From: Aphanothece saxicola GSE-SYN-MK-01-06B
Lineage (GTDB): Bacteria > Cyanobacteriota > Cyanobacteriia > PCC-6307 > Cyanobiaceae
Direction of reading: 5' to 3'
DNA length: 64,000 nt
NCBI GenBank assembly: GCA_019359745.1
Contig: JAHHGT010000003.1
Coordinates: 1 to 64,000, forward strand
Within the stretch, counting starts at the first letter, position 1. Every line of letters begins with the position of its first letter. Below are positions 24,524 to 35,900 of the stretch, piece after piece. Position numbers and translations under genes: made by a program. The notes under the pieces were generated by a model. It was not told the origin of the DNA. It was given only the letters and a program-made list of their open reading frames with translations, and did no database searches.

Positions 24524-26754
24524 CATGGCACCGGTTTTCTGTGGGCCAGCAGCAGGGTGTGCCCCAGGGGCTGGGGCAGCGCGGCCCCGCGCCGCTCCTG
24601 AAAGAGGGCCTCAAGGCGTTGGCGGCCACCGGCAGGAAGCGCCGCCGTCAGATGCTGCCGGTAGCTGGCCCCCTTGCCGAACCAACGTTCCAGCAGAGCA
24701 TCACTGAGGGGCAGATCGAGGGCCTCCTCCCAGAAGCGGCGCTCCACACGCCAGCCGAGGGCTTCCAGGCCCTCCTGCACCCGATCGGCCAGCTCGGCGT
24801 CGCCCGCCAGCCACTCCTGTTCCCGGTCGGCCGCGGCCTCCAGCACGGCAGGCGCGGCGCCCGTGGGGCTGCTGCCCAGGTGGGCGCGCAGGCTGCCCGC
24901 CGGCCCCAGCAGGGGGTGGGTGAACAGCAGGCGGGCCCTGGCTCCCGGGGCCGCCAGGGCGGTGATCTGCTCCAGCCAGGCGAGCCGTTGTTCCGCTGAA
25001 CACGGCCGCCAGGGCTGGCGTGCGGCGATCCACTCAAAGCGTCCCTCCCCATGGGGAGCGGCCAGCTGGGTCTGGAGCTGGTCAGGGGCGTCGGGTGCCA
25101 CAGCCAGCAGGCGGGGTCGCCGCAGCTGATCCAGCAGCTGCAGCTGGGCCTGCAGGCGATCGAGCACTGCCGCGCTCGGCGTGGTGAGCACCACCTCCCC
25201 CTCGCTGGCGGCCTCGAGGGGATCGAGAGCCCAGAGCAGGGAGTGGGCTTCGACCACCAGCACCCGGTCGAGGCGCCCGATGGCGGCGTCCTGCCAGAAG
25301 CGCTGGCGCAGCCGGTCGAGCCGTTCCCCCTCCGCCCCGGCCTGGCGTTGCAGCCAGCGGTTCAGCAGCGGGTCGTCCGGACTGCTGCTGAGCAGGTCGC
25401 CCCGGTCGTCAGCCGCCGTTTCGGCCGCGGCGGCCAGCTGGGCGGCCCGGCGCTGCTGCAGCCGTTTCCGCAATCCCCCTTCCCAGCCCATGGATCCCGG
25501 CTGCCAGAACACCTCCCCCTGCAGGGCCTGGGGCAGGTACTGCTGGGCCACCCAGTGGTCGGCATAGGCGTGGGGATAGCGGTAACCCACCCCATCGCCG
25601 AAGGCCTGCCCGTCCCGGTTGGCGTCGCGCAGATGGGCCGGCACCTGCTGGCGGCGGCTCTCGCGCACCGCCTTCACGGCATCAAAGAAGCCCAGGCTGC
25701 TGTTGCTCTTCTCGGTGCCGGCCAGGTAGAGGGTGGCGTGGGCCAGGGGGTAGAGCCCCTCCGGCAGCCCCACCCGGTCGAAGGCGGCGGCGCAGGCTTC
25801 CACCACCACCATCGCCTGGGGATCGGCCAGGCCGATGTCCTCACCGGCGGAGATCAGCAGACGTCGCAGGATGAAGCGGGGGTTCTCGCCCGCTTCCACC
25901 ATCCGTGCCAGCCAGAACAGGGCCGCATCGGGATCGGAGCCCCGGATCGATTTGATGAAGGCGCTGATCGTGTCGAAGTGGGCATCGCCCTGCTTGTCGT
26001 ACAGCACCGCCCGCTGCTGGATCGATTCCTCGGCGATGGCCAGGTCGATGCGGAAGACGCCGTCGGCGTCGGCTTCCGTGGTCTCCACCGCCAGTTCGAG
26101 GGCGTTGAGCAGGCTGCGGGCATCGCCCCCCGCCACGTCCAGGAGGTGGGCGCCCGCCTCCTCGGAGAGCTCGACGCGGCGCTGGCCGTAGCCGTGCTCG
26201 GGATCGGCCAGGGCTCGCTCCAGCAGCAGGCGCAGGTCTTCCGGTTCCAGGGGCTGGAGGCGGAACAGGCGGGAGCGGCTGACCAGGGCCTTGTTGACTT
26301 CGAAGTAGGGGTTTTCGGTGGTGGCCCCGATCAGGGTCACGGTGCCGTTCTCCACCCAGGGCAGCAGGGCGTCCTGCTGGGCGCTGTTGAACCGGTGCAC
26401 CTCGTCGATGAACAGGATCGTGCGCAGGCCGTGGTGCTCCAGGCGCAACTTGGCGGCGTCCACCTCGGCCCGCAGATCCTTCACACCGGCCAGCACGGCG
26501 TTGAGGCTGCTGAAGTGGGCCCGGGTGCTGCCGGCGATGATCCGCGCCAGGGTCGTCTTGCCGGTGCCGGGGGGGCCGTGCAGGATCAGGTTGCCGACGC
26601 GGTCGGCGGCGATGGCCCGGCGCAGCAGCCGGCCCTGACCCAGGATCGCCGCCTGGCCCACGAAGTCGTCGAGGCTGCGCGGCCGCAGGCGATCCGCCAG
26701 CGGGGCGATCCTGCGCCTGGCCAGCTCGCCTTGATGGCTGAACAGATCACTCAC
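24523..26754 (-). CDS. rarA: RarA (MgsA) AAA+ ATPase fused to a C-terminal methyltransferase-like domain
   Basis: RarA acts at stalled replication forks. Residues 1 to about 425 are a complete RarA: PLADRLRPRSLDDFVGQ, Walker A GPPGTGKTT, Walker B LFIDEVHRF, sensor 1 GATTENP, and the tetramerisation region with the PHAYADHWVAQQYLP block. A further 300 residues follow, with a Rossmann-like pattern (RVLVVEAHSLLWALDPLEAASEGEV). The same fusion is known across cyanobacteria as 'RarA/unknown domain fusion'. Start GTG 26754 matches family N-termini (VSDLFSHQGEL); an ATG lies at 26775. Confidence 0.93.
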   Translation of the reverse strand: MSDLFSHQGELARRRIAPLADRLRPRSLDDFVGQAAILGQGRLLRRAIAADRVGNLILHGPPGTGKTTLARIIAGSTRAHFSSLNAVLAGVKDLRAEVDAAKLRLEHHGLRTILFIDEVHRFNSAQQDALLPWVENGTVTLIGATTENPYFEVNKALVSRSRLFRLQPLEPEDLRLLLERALADPEHGYGQRRVELSEEAGAHLLDVAGGDARSLLNALELAVETTEADADGVFRIDLAIAEESIQQRAVLYDKQGDAHFDTISAFIKSIRGSDPDAALFWLARMVEAGENPRFILRRLLISAGEDIGLADPQAMVVVEACAAAFDRVGLPEGLYPLAHATLYLAGTEKSNSSLGFFDAVKAVRESRRQQVPAHLRDANRDGQAFGDGVGYRYPHAYADHWVAQQYLPQALQGEVFWQPGSMGWEGGLRKRLQQRRAAQLAAAAETAADDRGDLLSSSPDDPLLNRWLQRQAGAEGERLDRLRQRFWQDAAIGRLDRVLVVEAHSLLWALDPLEAASEGEVVLTTPSAAVLDRLQAQLQLLDQLRRPRLLAVAPDAPDQLQTQLAAPHGEGRFEWIAARQPWRPCSAEQRLAWLEQITALAAPGARARLLFTHPLLGPAGSLRAHLGSSPTGAAPAVLEAAADREQEWLAGDAELADRVQEGLEALGWRVERRFWEEALDLPLSDALLERWFGKGASYRQHLTAALPAGGRQRLEALFQERRGAALPQPLGHTLLLAHRKPVP

Positions 26755-26826
26755 CGCCCCATCATCCCGCCGCATTGGCCTCTGGAGCAGTACGGTCTGC
26801 CAGAAGCCTTGCTAATCGCTGAACCC

Positions 26827-27975
26827 GTGATCGGCCATCCGAGCAGGCCGCCGTCTGGCGAGGCCCCCACGAGGCGATTTCGATGGACTGGCAGGGTCCA
26901 CCCGGGAGCGGCAGCCGCCCTGTTTGCGGCCACCCTGCTGGGGGCCTGTCAGGCCGAGCCCCCTGCCTCAAGGCCGCCACTTTCGGTGCGCTCTGAAGCA
27001 GCCACCCTGGCCCCCTTCACCGACAACGTTGACACCGTCAGCACCCTGGAGGCCATCGAGGAGGTGCGCCTGGCGGCCCAGGCTGGGGGCCGCATCCAGC
27101 GTCTGCTGGTGCGCCAGGGCGACAAGGTGACCCAAGGTCAGACGCTGCTGGTGCTCGACCAGGCCCAGGCCCAGGCCGATGTGGCCCGCCTGGAGGCGGA
27201 GGTGCAGACCAACAAGCTCAACTACGAGCGATACGAATACCTGGTGCGCCAGGGTGCCGCCAGTGCCTTCCAGCGCGATGAGTTCCGGCAGCGTTACCTC
27301 TCCTCCAGGCAGGATCTGGTGGCGCGTCGGGCGGATCTGGCCTTTCGTGATCTGAAGGCACCGATCTCCGGTGTTGTCGGGGATGTGCAGGTGAAGCTGG
27401 GTGATGTGATCTCCGCCGGCGATCCGTTCACCACAATCATCCGCAACGACAGGTTGATGGCCCGGGTGGACGTGCCTGCCGTCTTCTCCAATCGTCTGAG
27501 GCTGGGTCAGACGGTGATCCTGATGGATCCCGCCAGCAACAAGCCCATGGCCCAGAGCGTGGTCGGCTCCCTCGATCCCGGCGTGGTGGCCGGCACCCAG
27601 TCGTTGCTGGCCAAGGCGGAGTTCGCCAATCCTGGAGGGCTGCTGCGCACCGGCTTGCGCACCCGCACCCGGCTGGTGCTCGACAGCCGTCAGGAGCTCT
27701 CGGTGCCCTTCGCCGCCGTCACCCAGATCTCCGGCCAGAGCTTCGTCTACGAGGTAGGCAGCCTGGCCGACCTGGAGCGGCGTCCGGGGCGGACCGACCT
27801 GGCCGTGGCCCGCAAGCTGCCCGCCGGCACCAGTTTCGCCCTGCAGACCCCTGTGCAGCTGGGCCCCCTGCAGAACAACCGCTATCCGGTGCTCAAGGGA
27901 CTCCAGGCGGGGGCCCGCGTCATCACCACCAACCTGATCAATCTCCGCAACGGCGCGCCCGTCAAGGTCAACTGA
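26827..27975 (+). CDS. RND efflux periplasmic adaptor lipoprotein (first pair)
   Basis: This is a membrane-fusion protein linking an RND pump to an outer-membrane channel. A lipobox (LLGAC, Cys near residue 40) follows a basic stretch, so the adaptor is probably lipid-anchored. The biotinyl-lipoyl-like halves ([29 protein letters not shown] and [25 protein letters not shown]) flank a short helical hairpin, followed by beta-barrel and membrane-proximal parts. Start GTG 26827 is the best in-frame codon after the rarA divergence. The pump gene begins 10 bases downstream. No outer-membrane channel gene is nearby. Confidence 0.88.
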   Translation: MIGHPSRPPSGEAPTRRFRWTGRVHPGAAAALFAATLLGACQAEPPASRPPLSVRSEAATLAPFTDNVDTVSTLEAIEEVRLAAQAGGRIQRLLVRQGDKVTQGQTLLVLDQAQAQADVARLEAEVQTNKLNYERYEYLVRQGAASAFQRDEFRQRYLSSRQDLVARRADLAFRDLKAPISGVVGDVQVKLGDVISAGDPFTTIIRNDRLMARVDVPAVFSNRLRLGQTVILMDPASNKPMAQSVVGSLDPGVVAGTQSLLAKAEFANPGGLLRTGLRTRTRLVLDSRQELSVPFAAVTQISGQSFVYEVGSLADLERRPGRTDLAVARKLPAGTSFALQTPVQLGPLQNNRYPVLKGLQAGARVITTNLINLRNGAPVKVN

Positions 27976-27985
27976 GCCCAGCCTG

Positions 27986-30900
27986 ATGTCACCTTCGAAC
28001 ACGTTCATCCTCAGGCCGGTGCTCACCACGGTGTGCAGCCTGCTGATCGTGATCGCCGGCCTGATCGCGATTCCGCTGCTGCCGATCGAGAGCCTGCCGG
28101 ACATTGCCCCCCCGACGGTGAGGGTCACCTCCCGCTACGTCGGGGCCGATGCGGTCAGCGTCGAGCAGGGCGTCACCAGCGTGCTCGAGCAGCAGATCAA
28201 CGGGGTGCAGAACATGGAGTTCATCACCTCCACCAGTGCGGCCGACGGCTCCAGCGCCATCTCCGTCACCTTCGCCAGCGGCAGCGACGGCGACATCAAC
28301 CAGGTGAACGTTCAGAACCGGGTGTCGCTGGCCCAGCCCAGTTTGCCGGAGGAGGTGCGGCAATCCGGCATCACGGTGAACAAGGCCTCGAACTCCATTC
28401 TCCTTGTTTATAACTTCACCAGCGAAGATCCGAACAATCAATACAGCCTCGAGACCATCAGCGGCCTCCTGGATCAGAACCTCACCGATGCGGTCCGACG
28501 TGTTCCCGGTGTGGGTGAACTCACCTACTTCGGCAACCGCCAGCTGGCCTTCCGCCTCTGGCTCGACCCGGATCGCCTGGCGTCCAACAAGCTCTCCGCC
28601 GCCGATGTGGTGCAGGCCCTGCGCAGCCAGAACCGCCTGGTCCCGGTGGGACGCATCGGTGGTGCCCCCTCCCCTGAAGGCCAGCAGTTCACCCTGACGG
28701 TGCAGCTGCAGGGACGGCTGCGCACCACCGAAGAATTCGGATCGATGATCCTGCGCTCCACCGCCGATGGCGGCCTGGTGCGCCTGCGCGATGTCGGTCG
28801 GGTGACGCTGGGGGGGGAATCCTTCGACATCGAGGCCACCGACCTGCGTGGTGTCCCTTCCGTGGGCATGGCGATCTATCAGCTCACCGGCAGCAATGCC
28901 CTCGACGTCTCCAGTGGTGTGGAGGAGGTGATCAAGGAGTTCGCCACGACCATGCCGGTCGGCATGACGATCCAGAAGATCTACGACAACACCGAATTCG
29001 TCGAGGCCTCGATCGAAGGCGTCACCTCCGCCCTGCGGGAAGCGGTGGTGCTGGTGGTGCTGATCCTGTTCCTTTTTCTGCAGAACTGGAAGGCCACCCT
29101 GGTGCCGGCCATCGCCATCCCGGTGGCCCTGGTGGGCACGTTTCTGTTCGTGCAGGCGTTCGGCTTCACCCTCAATCAGCTGACCCTGTTCGGGCTGGTG
29201 CTGGCGACCGGCCTGGTGGTGGATGACGCCATCACCGTGATCGAAGACACCTCGACGAAGAAGGCCTCGGGGCTCAGCGCCCTGGAGAGTGCCAAGACCA
29301 CGATGGATGAGTTGTTCGGTGCCGTGATCGCCACCTCCCTGGTGCTGTTTGCGGTGTTCGTGCCGGTGCTGTTCTTCCCCGGGGCCACTGGAACGATCTA
29401 CAAACAGTTCGCCGCCACGATCATCTTCTCGATCCTGATCTCCACCTTCAACGCCCTCACTTTTTCGCCGATGCTCTCGGCCCTGTTGCTGGCTCGGGAG
29501 AGCGAGCCCCCCAGCCGCCGCACCTATGCCATCTCCGGGGTGTTCATCGGCTTCATCTACGGACTGCTCGCCAGCGGTGGCGGCACCCTGGTGGCGCTTG
29601 GGGTTCTGGCCCTGGCGGCGGGAATCGGCTTCGGCCTGCACCTGCTCACCGGCCTGCCCCTGCGGATGCCCTTCGCGATTGGTGGCGCCGTCTCGGCGCT
29701 GTTGCTGGCCGGGGTCAACAGTCCCCTTGAGGTGCTGATCTACACCTTGATCGGTGGGGTACTGGGTTGGGGAGCCCTGTTCATTTTCCGCCGCTTCAAT
29801 GTCTTCTACGCCGGGGTGGAGCGGCGCTACCAGGCTGGTCTGGGCTGGGTGCTGGGCAGGCGCCGGCTGATCATGGCCCTTCTGGCCGGCGGCATTGTCG
29901 TCACCGCCTTTGCCTTCACCTCCATCCCCACGGGCTTCGTGCCCGTGGAGGATCAGGGCTATGCAATCGGCATCGTGCAAGGGCCTGATGGGGCCTCCCT
30001 CGAGACCACACGCCGCATCAACCAGCGGGTGGCGGAAATCCTGCGCAGCGAGAAGGACATCACCACGGCGGCCGTGTTCAGCGGCGCCAGCCTCGATGGC
30101 AATGCCCCCAATCGGGGACTGTTCTTCTTCGGAACCCGCAACTGGGATCAGCGCACCTCCGATGAACAGTCGGTGGCGGCGATCACCCAGCGTCTGAACC
30201 GCAAGCTCTCGGTGATCCAGGAGGCGCGAATCATCGTGATCGAACCTCCCGCCATCCCTGGCTACGGCACGGGCGCCGGCTTCGAGATGCAGATGCTCAA
30301 CCGCAGTGGTGGCTCCCTCACCCCCGCGGATTTCTTCGCCGCGGCCACCCAGCTGGTGGGCAAGGCCAACCAGAGCGGCCTGTTCGACCGGGTGTTCACC
30401 CAGTTTTCTCCTGAGGCGCCCCAGCTGCAGATCCTGGTCGACCGTGATCGGATGGCGGCCCTGGGGGTGGACTACGGCACGGCGATGCAGACCTTCAGCT
30501 TCAACATCGGTTCGTTCTATGTCAACGACACCTTCGATGCCGGCCGGGTTCGCCGCATCTTCGTGCAGGCCGATGAGCGCTACCGCGCCAATCCGGAGCA
30601 GCTGAAATCCCTGTACGTCCCCAACGCCAGTGGTGATCAGATCCCCCTGTCGGAGTTCATCAAGGTGGAGTCGGTCACCGGCCCGTCGGTGATCCCCCGT
30701 TTCAACCTGTTCCGCTCGATCAAGGTGGAGGGGTCGGCCCTGCCTGGGCGCAGCTCCGGCCAGGCGATCAAGGACATCCAGGACCTCTTCAACAACCTCT
30801 CCACCACCGGCGTCGGCTACGACTGGACCGGCATCTCCAGGGAAGAAGTGAGTGCGGGAGCCCTGGCGATCGTGATCTTCGCGCTTGGGATCCTTGCGGT

Positions 30901-31396
30901 CTATCTGGTGCTTTCAGCGCAGTACGAGAGCTACAGCGATCCATTGATCATCCTGATGACCGTACCGACGGCCATGCTGGGCGCCCTGGCCTTCCTGGCC
31001 CTGCGGGGTGAGGTGCTCAACATCTACGCCCAGGTGGGCCTGGTGATGCTGATCGGCCTGGCGGCCAAGAACGGCATCCTCATCGTCGATCTCGCCAACC
31101 AGCGCATGGAGCAGGGGGACAGCGCCCTGGAGGCGGCCCGGGCCTCGGCCCAGTCCCGCTTTCGGCCGATCCTGATGACGGCCATCTCCTCCCTGTTCGG
31201 CTTCCTTCCCCTGGTGTTTGCCACCGGTGCCGGTGCCAGAAGTCAGGCGTCCCTGGGTACGGTGGTGTTCGGGGGGCTGGCGGTGGCCACCGTGCTGTCC
31301 CTGTTCGTGGTGCCGGTGTTCTACGTCGTGGTGAAACAACTCACAGGTGCTTCTCCTCCGGCGACCGCCGAGGCACCGGCGGGCGGTGCGTCCTGA
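27986..31396 (+). CDS. RND (HAE1/AcrB-type) efflux permease with extra membrane insert
   Basis: Proton-driven inner-membrane efflux pump of 1136 residues. It has the family start [29 protein letters not shown]4 with the proton-relay acidic pair ([14 protein letters not shown]), the TM10 Lys block ([16 protein letters not shown]) and two duplicated halves. It is about 90 residues longer than AcrB. The excess lies at residues about 503-600, between TM6 and TM7, where an Ala/Gly-rich stretch with about four hydrophobic segments is inserted. It is translationally linked to the next small gene by a TGATG overlap. Confidence 0.93.
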   Translation: MSPSNTFILRPVLTTVCSLLIVIAGLIAIPLLPIESLPDIAPPTVRVTSRYVGADAVSVEQGVTSVLEQQINGVQNMEFITSTSAADGSSAISVTFASGSDGDINQVNVQNRVSLAQPSLPEEVRQSGITVNKASNSILLVYNFTSEDPNNQYSLETISGLLDQNLTDAVRRVPGVGELTYFGNRQLAFRLWLDPDRLASNKLSAADVVQALRSQNRLVPVGRIGGAPSPEGQQFTLTVQLQGRLRTTEEFGSMILRSTADGGLVRLRDVGRVTLGGESFDIEATDLRGVPSVGMAIYQLTGSNALDVSSGVEEVIKEFATTMPVGMTIQKIYDNTEFVEASIEGVTSALREAVVLVVLILFLFLQNWKATLVPAIAIPVALVGTFLFVQAFGFTLNQLTLFGLVLATGLVVDDAITVIEDTSTKKASGLSALESAKTTMDELFGAVIATSLVLFAVFVPVLFFPGATGTIYKQFAATIIFSILISTFNALTFSPMLSALLLARESEPPSRRTYAISGVFIGFIYGLLASGGGTLVALGVLALAAGIGFGLHLLTGLPLRMPFAIGGAVSALLLAGVNSPLEVLIYTLIGGVLGWGALFIFRRFNVFYAGVERRYQAGLGWVLGRRRLIMALLAGGIVVTAFAFTSIPTGFVPVEDQGYAIGIVQGPDGASLETTRRINQRVAEILRSEKDITTAAVFSGASLDGNAPNRGLFFFGTRNWDQRTSDEQSVAAITQRLNRKLSVIQEARIIVIEPPAIPGYGTGAGFEMQMLNRSGGSLTPADFFAAATQLVGKANQSGLFDRVFTQFSPEAPQLQILVDRDRMAALGVDYGTAMQTFSFNIGSFYVNDTFDAGRVRRIFVQADERYRANPEQLKSLYVPNASGDQIPLSEFIKVESVTGPSVIPRFNLFRSIKVEGSALPGRSSGQAIKDIQDLFNNLSTTGVGYDWTGISREEVSAGALAIVIFALGILAVYLVLSAQYESYSDPLIILMTVPTAMLGALAFLALRGEVLNIYAQVGLVMLIGLAAKNGILIVDLANQRMEQGDSALEAARASAQSRFRPILMTAISSLFGFLPLVFATGAGARSQASLGTVVFGGLAVATVLSLFVVPVFYVVVKQLTGASPPATAEAPAGGAS

Positions 31397-31680
31397 TGCC
31401 GGCCCCCTGCCCACCCCTGTGTGGCCGGCGGGTGCTCTGCGCAGGACTGATCACCGGTGTGGTGGGCTTGGCGATCGCCCAGTTCCTGCGGGCCATCGTG
31501 GGGAACACTCCCCTGAGGATCACCCCCGAGGCCCTGTTCTGGAGCACGGTGGTGCTCGGGGGATTCGGGGTGGTGGCCGGCATGGCCGTGGAAGCAGTGC
31601 GCCAGCTGCAGGAGTCCAACCCGGAGCCGGATTATCACCGGCGCCACAACCGCCGCGGTGGGCCCGGCCCCCACGCCTGA
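31396..31680 (+). CDS. Small two-helix membrane protein between RND pairs
   Basis: The 94-residue protein has two hydrophobic segments (LCAGLITGVVGLAIAQFL and ALFWSTVVLGGFGVVAGMAVEAV) and a polar tail rich in Arg/His. It starts on the last base of the pump stop codon, so it is almost certainly cotranslated with the pump. AcrZ-like modulation of the pump is possible but unproven; no family is recognised. Confidence 0.65.
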   Translation: MPAPCPPLCGRRVLCAGLITGVVGLAIAQFLRAIVGNTPLRITPEALFWSTVVLGGFGVVAGMAVEAVRQLQESNPEPDYHRRHNRRGGPGPHA

Positions 31681-31755
31681 GGGGCCGCAAGCCGCGCCGG
31701 ACCAGTGGGGAGAAGGGGGCTTTTCCGGTACCTTGCAGAGGTATGGACTGGTTCG

Positions 31756-32898
31756 GTGCGCTGGCAGGCATTTCCCCCCCTCCTTCCTCTGGCGCTGCTG
31801 CTGGCAGCCTGCGGCGCCCCTAAGCCCGAGGCCCGACAGCCCCTTGTGGTGCAGACGGTGACGGTGGGGGAGTTCCGCTTCGCCCCGAGCATCGAGACGA
31901 TCAGCGTCATCGAGTCCACCTCCAACGTGGTGATGCGGCCGCAGTCCGATGGCCGGGTGGTGCGCATCCTGGCCAGGGAGGGCCAGCGGGTGAAGGCGGG
32001 CCAGCCCATCCTCGTGCTCGACAACGTGCAGGAATCGGCCACCCTCGATTCGGACCGGGCCGAGGCCATCAAGGATCGCGTCAACGCCGAGCGCTACGTC
32101 TTCCTCAATGAGCAGGGAGCGGTGTCGACCAAAGATCGGGATTACTACATCACCCAGGCGATCCAGAGCCGCGACCAGGCCCGCTCCAGCGCCGCCACCC
32201 TGGGCTACAAGTTCGTCACGGCCCCGATCGACGGCGAAATCGGCAACCTCGACTCGGTCAAGCTCGGCGATTACGTGCGACAGGGCCAGGCGATCACGGG
32301 AATTGTGAACAACAGTTCCCTCTGGACCCTGATGGATGTGCCCGCCACCCAGTCCAGCCAGGTGAAGATCGGTCAGCCGGTGCAGGTGGAGAGCCAGGGC
32401 AATCCACCGGTGAAAGGCGTGGGCCAGGTGGTGTTCGTCTCCCCCTACTTCGCCACCGCCCAGCAGGGCTCCTCCACCCAGCCCAACACGGTGCTGGTGA
32501 AAGCGGTGTTCCCCAATCTCACCGGGGTCCTGAAAACCGGCCAGTACGTGCGCAACCGCATCATCACCGGCACAAGCGACCAGCTGGCGGTGCCGGTGGA
32601 GGCGGTCATGATGCAGGCCCAGCAGCCCTTCGTCTACAAGGTGTTGCCGCTCGCCACGATTCTGCCCCAGATCAAGGCCTCCGATCAGTTGTTACCGGCC
32701 CAGAAACAGCAGTTGGAGAAACTTCCCGGCACCACGCCCGTGGTGGTGCAGACGGCGGTGACGCTCGGCAAGTTGCAGAACAACGCCTATCCGGTGCTTT
32801 CGGGCCTGGCCAAGGGGGATGAGGTGGTGGTGAGCAACACGGCCCTGCTGCGTTCCGGCATGCCGGTGCGGCGGGCGACGGCTCCGGCGGGGAGCTGA
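31756..32898 (+). CDS. RND efflux periplasmic adaptor lipoprotein (second pair)
   Basis: The second membrane-fusion protein has a short signal and lipobox (LALLLAACG). The two lipoyl halves (MRPQSDGRVVRILAREGQRVKAGQPILVLD and TAPIDGEIGNLDSVKLGDYVRQGQ) surround a helical hairpin of about 60 residues, followed by the barrel domain. I chose GTG 31756, which gives a compact lipoprotein signal; the frame opens earlier at 31705. Eight bases separate it from its pump gene. Confidence 0.88.
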   Translation: MRWQAFPPLLPLALLLAACGAPKPEARQPLVVQTVTVGEFRFAPSIETISVIESTSNVVMRPQSDGRVVRILAREGQRVKAGQPILVLDNVQESATLDSDRAEAIKDRVNAERYVFLNEQGAVSTKDRDYYITQAIQSRDQARSSAATLGYKFVTAPIDGEIGNLDSVKLGDYVRQGQAITGIVNNSSLWTLMDVPATQSSQVKIGQPVQVESQGNPPVKGVGQVVFVSPYFATAQQGSSTQPNTVLVKAVFPNLTGVLKTGQYVRNRIITGTSDQLAVPVEAVMMQAQQPFVYKVLPLATILPQIKASDQLLPAQKQQLEKLPGTTPVVVQTAVTLGKLQNNAYPVLSGLAKGDEVVVSNTALLRSGMPVRRATAPAGS

Positions 32899-32906
32899 GC
32901 GAACCG

Positions 32907-35900
32907 ATGTCGTTTTCCGATAACTTCATCAAGCGGCCGGTTCTGACCACCGTCTGCAGCATTCTGATCGTGCTGGTGGGTCTGATCGCCATCCCCACGC
33001 TGTCGATCGAGAATCTTCCCAACATCGCCCCTCCCTTGATCCAGGTGACCTCCAACTACGGAGGCGCCAATTCCCTGGTGACCGAACAGGCGGTGACCAA
33101 CCCGATCGAACAGCAGATCAACGGGGTTCCCGGAGCCAACTACATCTCCTCGACCAGCAACATGTCTGGGACGAGCACGATTCAGGTGTTCTTCAATGAA
33201 GGCACTGATATCAACATCGACCAGGTGAACGTGCAGAACCGCGTGTCCCTGGCGATGCCCCAGTTGCCCCAGCAGGTGCAGGCCACCGGGGTTTCGGTGA
33301 TGCAGAGCACCCCTTCAATCCTGCTGGCTTATCAGGTCACGTCGACGGAAGGCCAATTTGATGCCTCCTATCTCAATGGTCTGATCTATCAGAACCTTTA
33401 TTTCCAGCTGGAACGGGTGCCTGGTGTGGCCACCGTCAACCTGCTCGGTGGCAGCAACCCCGCTTTCTGGTTGTTCGTCGATGCCAACAAGCTGACCGCC
33501 AACAACCTCACTGCCGACCAGGTCGTCAATGCGGTCAGCAGCCAGAACACCGTGGCGATCGGCGGGCTGGTGGGGGGAGCGCCGGCGGGCGGCAACCAGA
33601 AGTTTGCCTACCCGATCTTGGTGGAAAACAACGGCAACCTGGTATCGGTTGAGGAGCTCAACAATCTGATCGTCGGCCGCACACCCGCCGGCAACCTGCT
33701 GCGGCTCAAGGATGTCGGCGAAGCCACCTACGGCACCAACACCTACGCCCAGCAGGCCGTCAGCATCGAGGGCCACCCCTCGATCACGGTGGCCGTCTTT
33801 CAGACCCCCGAGAGCAACGCCCTCGATGTCTCGAACCAGGTGGTGGCGGTGATGAACCAGTTCACCCAGACCGTCCCCCCGGGGGTCAAGGTGTTCGAGA
33901 TCTACAACATCGGCCAGTTCATCGAATCGGCCGTGGAGGGGGTGATCGATGCCCTCGGCCTGGCCATCGTGCTGGTGCTGCTGATCCTGTTCCTGTTTCT
34001 GCAGGACTGGCGGGCCACGGTAGTGCCCAGCCTGGCGATTCCCATCTCCCTGATCGGCACCTTCGCCTTCGTGAAGATCTTCGGCTTCTCGATCAACCAG
34101 CTCACCCTGCTGGGCCTGGTGCTGGCCACGGGCCTGGTGGTGGATGACGCCATCGTGGTGATCGAGGCGGTGGAGAAGAACCTGGAGAAGGGGATGCGTC
34201 CCCGCCAGGCGGCCATGGAATGCATGGGGGAGCTGTTCGGCGCCTTGGTGGCCACCGCCCTGGTGTTGATGGCGGTGTTCGTGCCCGTCGCCTTTTACCC
34301 CGGCGGCATCGGCATCATCTACAAACAGTTCGCCCTCACCATCGCCTTCTCGATCGCGATCTCCGCCTTCAACGCGCTCACCTTCTCTCCCATGCTCTCG
34401 GCCCTGCTGCTGAGGAGCCAGAAGTCAGCGCCGCCGGGCAGGCTGGTGGGCATCATCGGTGGCGTGGTGGTAGGCCTGGCCTTCGGTCGGTTCAGTGCCG
34501 CCTCCTTCGGCAACCTCACGTACGTGCTCGGCGTGGTCGTCGGTGTGCTGGCCGGCGCCAATCTGGTGTGGATCTTCAACCGCTTCAACGCCTTCTTCAC
34601 CCGCCTGGAGCGCGGCTATGCCGCGATGGTGGCGGCCCTGATTGCCCGGCGTCGCTGGATCCTGGTGGGTCTGGGCGGCGGCATCGCCCTCACCCTGTTC
34701 GCCTTCTCCGCCCTGCCCTCCGCCTTCATCCCGGAGGAGGACCAGGGCTATGGCATGGGCATCTTCCAGCTCCAGAACGGCGCTTCCCTCAGTCAGACTC
34801 AGGGCACTGCCCTGGAGGTGGCCAAGGTGCTCAATGCCGAGCCCGACATCATCGCCGGCTCGGTGGTGAGCGGGTATGGCTTCAACGGCGCCAGTCCCGA
34901 TCAGGGGGTGTTCTTCTTCGGCTTCAAACCGCTGGAGGAGCGCAGCGGCGCCGACCAGAAGGCGCCGGCGATCATCAACCGGCTCAACGCCAAGCTCAGC
35001 CAGATCAGTTCCGGCATGGCGGTCGCCGCCCAGCCGCCGGCCATCCCTGGGTTCTCGGCCCAGGGCGGCTTCTACTTCCAGTTCAACGACCTCAGCAACG
35101 GCGCCTTCACCTTCAACCAGCTCAATGATCAGGCCAAGCAACTGATCCAGGCGGGAACGGCCAGCGGCGGCTTCTCCACCCTCTACACCCAGTTCATTCC
35201 CAGCGCCCCGGCCTTCGGGCTGAAGATCGACCGTTCGATCCTCGGGGCCCTCAACGTCGATTTCCAGCAGGCGATGCAGACCATCGCCGTGCTCGCGGGC
35301 AGCAACTATTCCGGCCTCACCTATGAGAGTGGCCAGGTCCGGAACATCTACGTGCAGGCGGCGGCGGGCAACCGCAGTTCCCTGGACGATGTGCTCAGTT
35401 ATTACGTCCGCAGCAAGGACGACAAGCTGGTGCAGGTGTCGGAGTTTGCCACGGCCGAACTCACCAGCGCGCCGCCGGTGATCAGCCACTTCAACCTTTA
35501 TCGCACCATCCTGATCCAGGGGGCCGAGGCGGTTGGCAAGAGTTCCGGTCAGGCCCTGACCAAGATCCAGGACCTCTTCCAGGCCCAGGAGTTCAACAAC
35601 ATCGGCTATGCCTTCACCGGCCTCGCTGCTCTGCAGCTGTCGGCGGGCAATGCCAGCGTGCTGGTGTTCGGCCTGGGGATCCTTGTGGTCTATCTGGTGC
35701 TCTCGGCCCAGTACGAGAGCTATGTGACGCCGGTGATCATCCTGATGACCGTGCCCCTGGCCATGCTCGGAGCCCTGGCGTTCCTGGCCCTGCGCTCGAT
35801 CGATCTCAACATCTACGCCCAGGTTGGACTGGTGACCCTGATCGGCCTGGCGGCCAAGAACGGCATCCTGATCGTCGAGGTGGCCGAGCAGCACATGAAG

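Noticed and set aside
27989-29980. 663-residue minus-strand open frame
   Set aside because: It is antisense to the first RND pump and shows shadow-frame composition (His/Gln/Gly-rich) with no domain.
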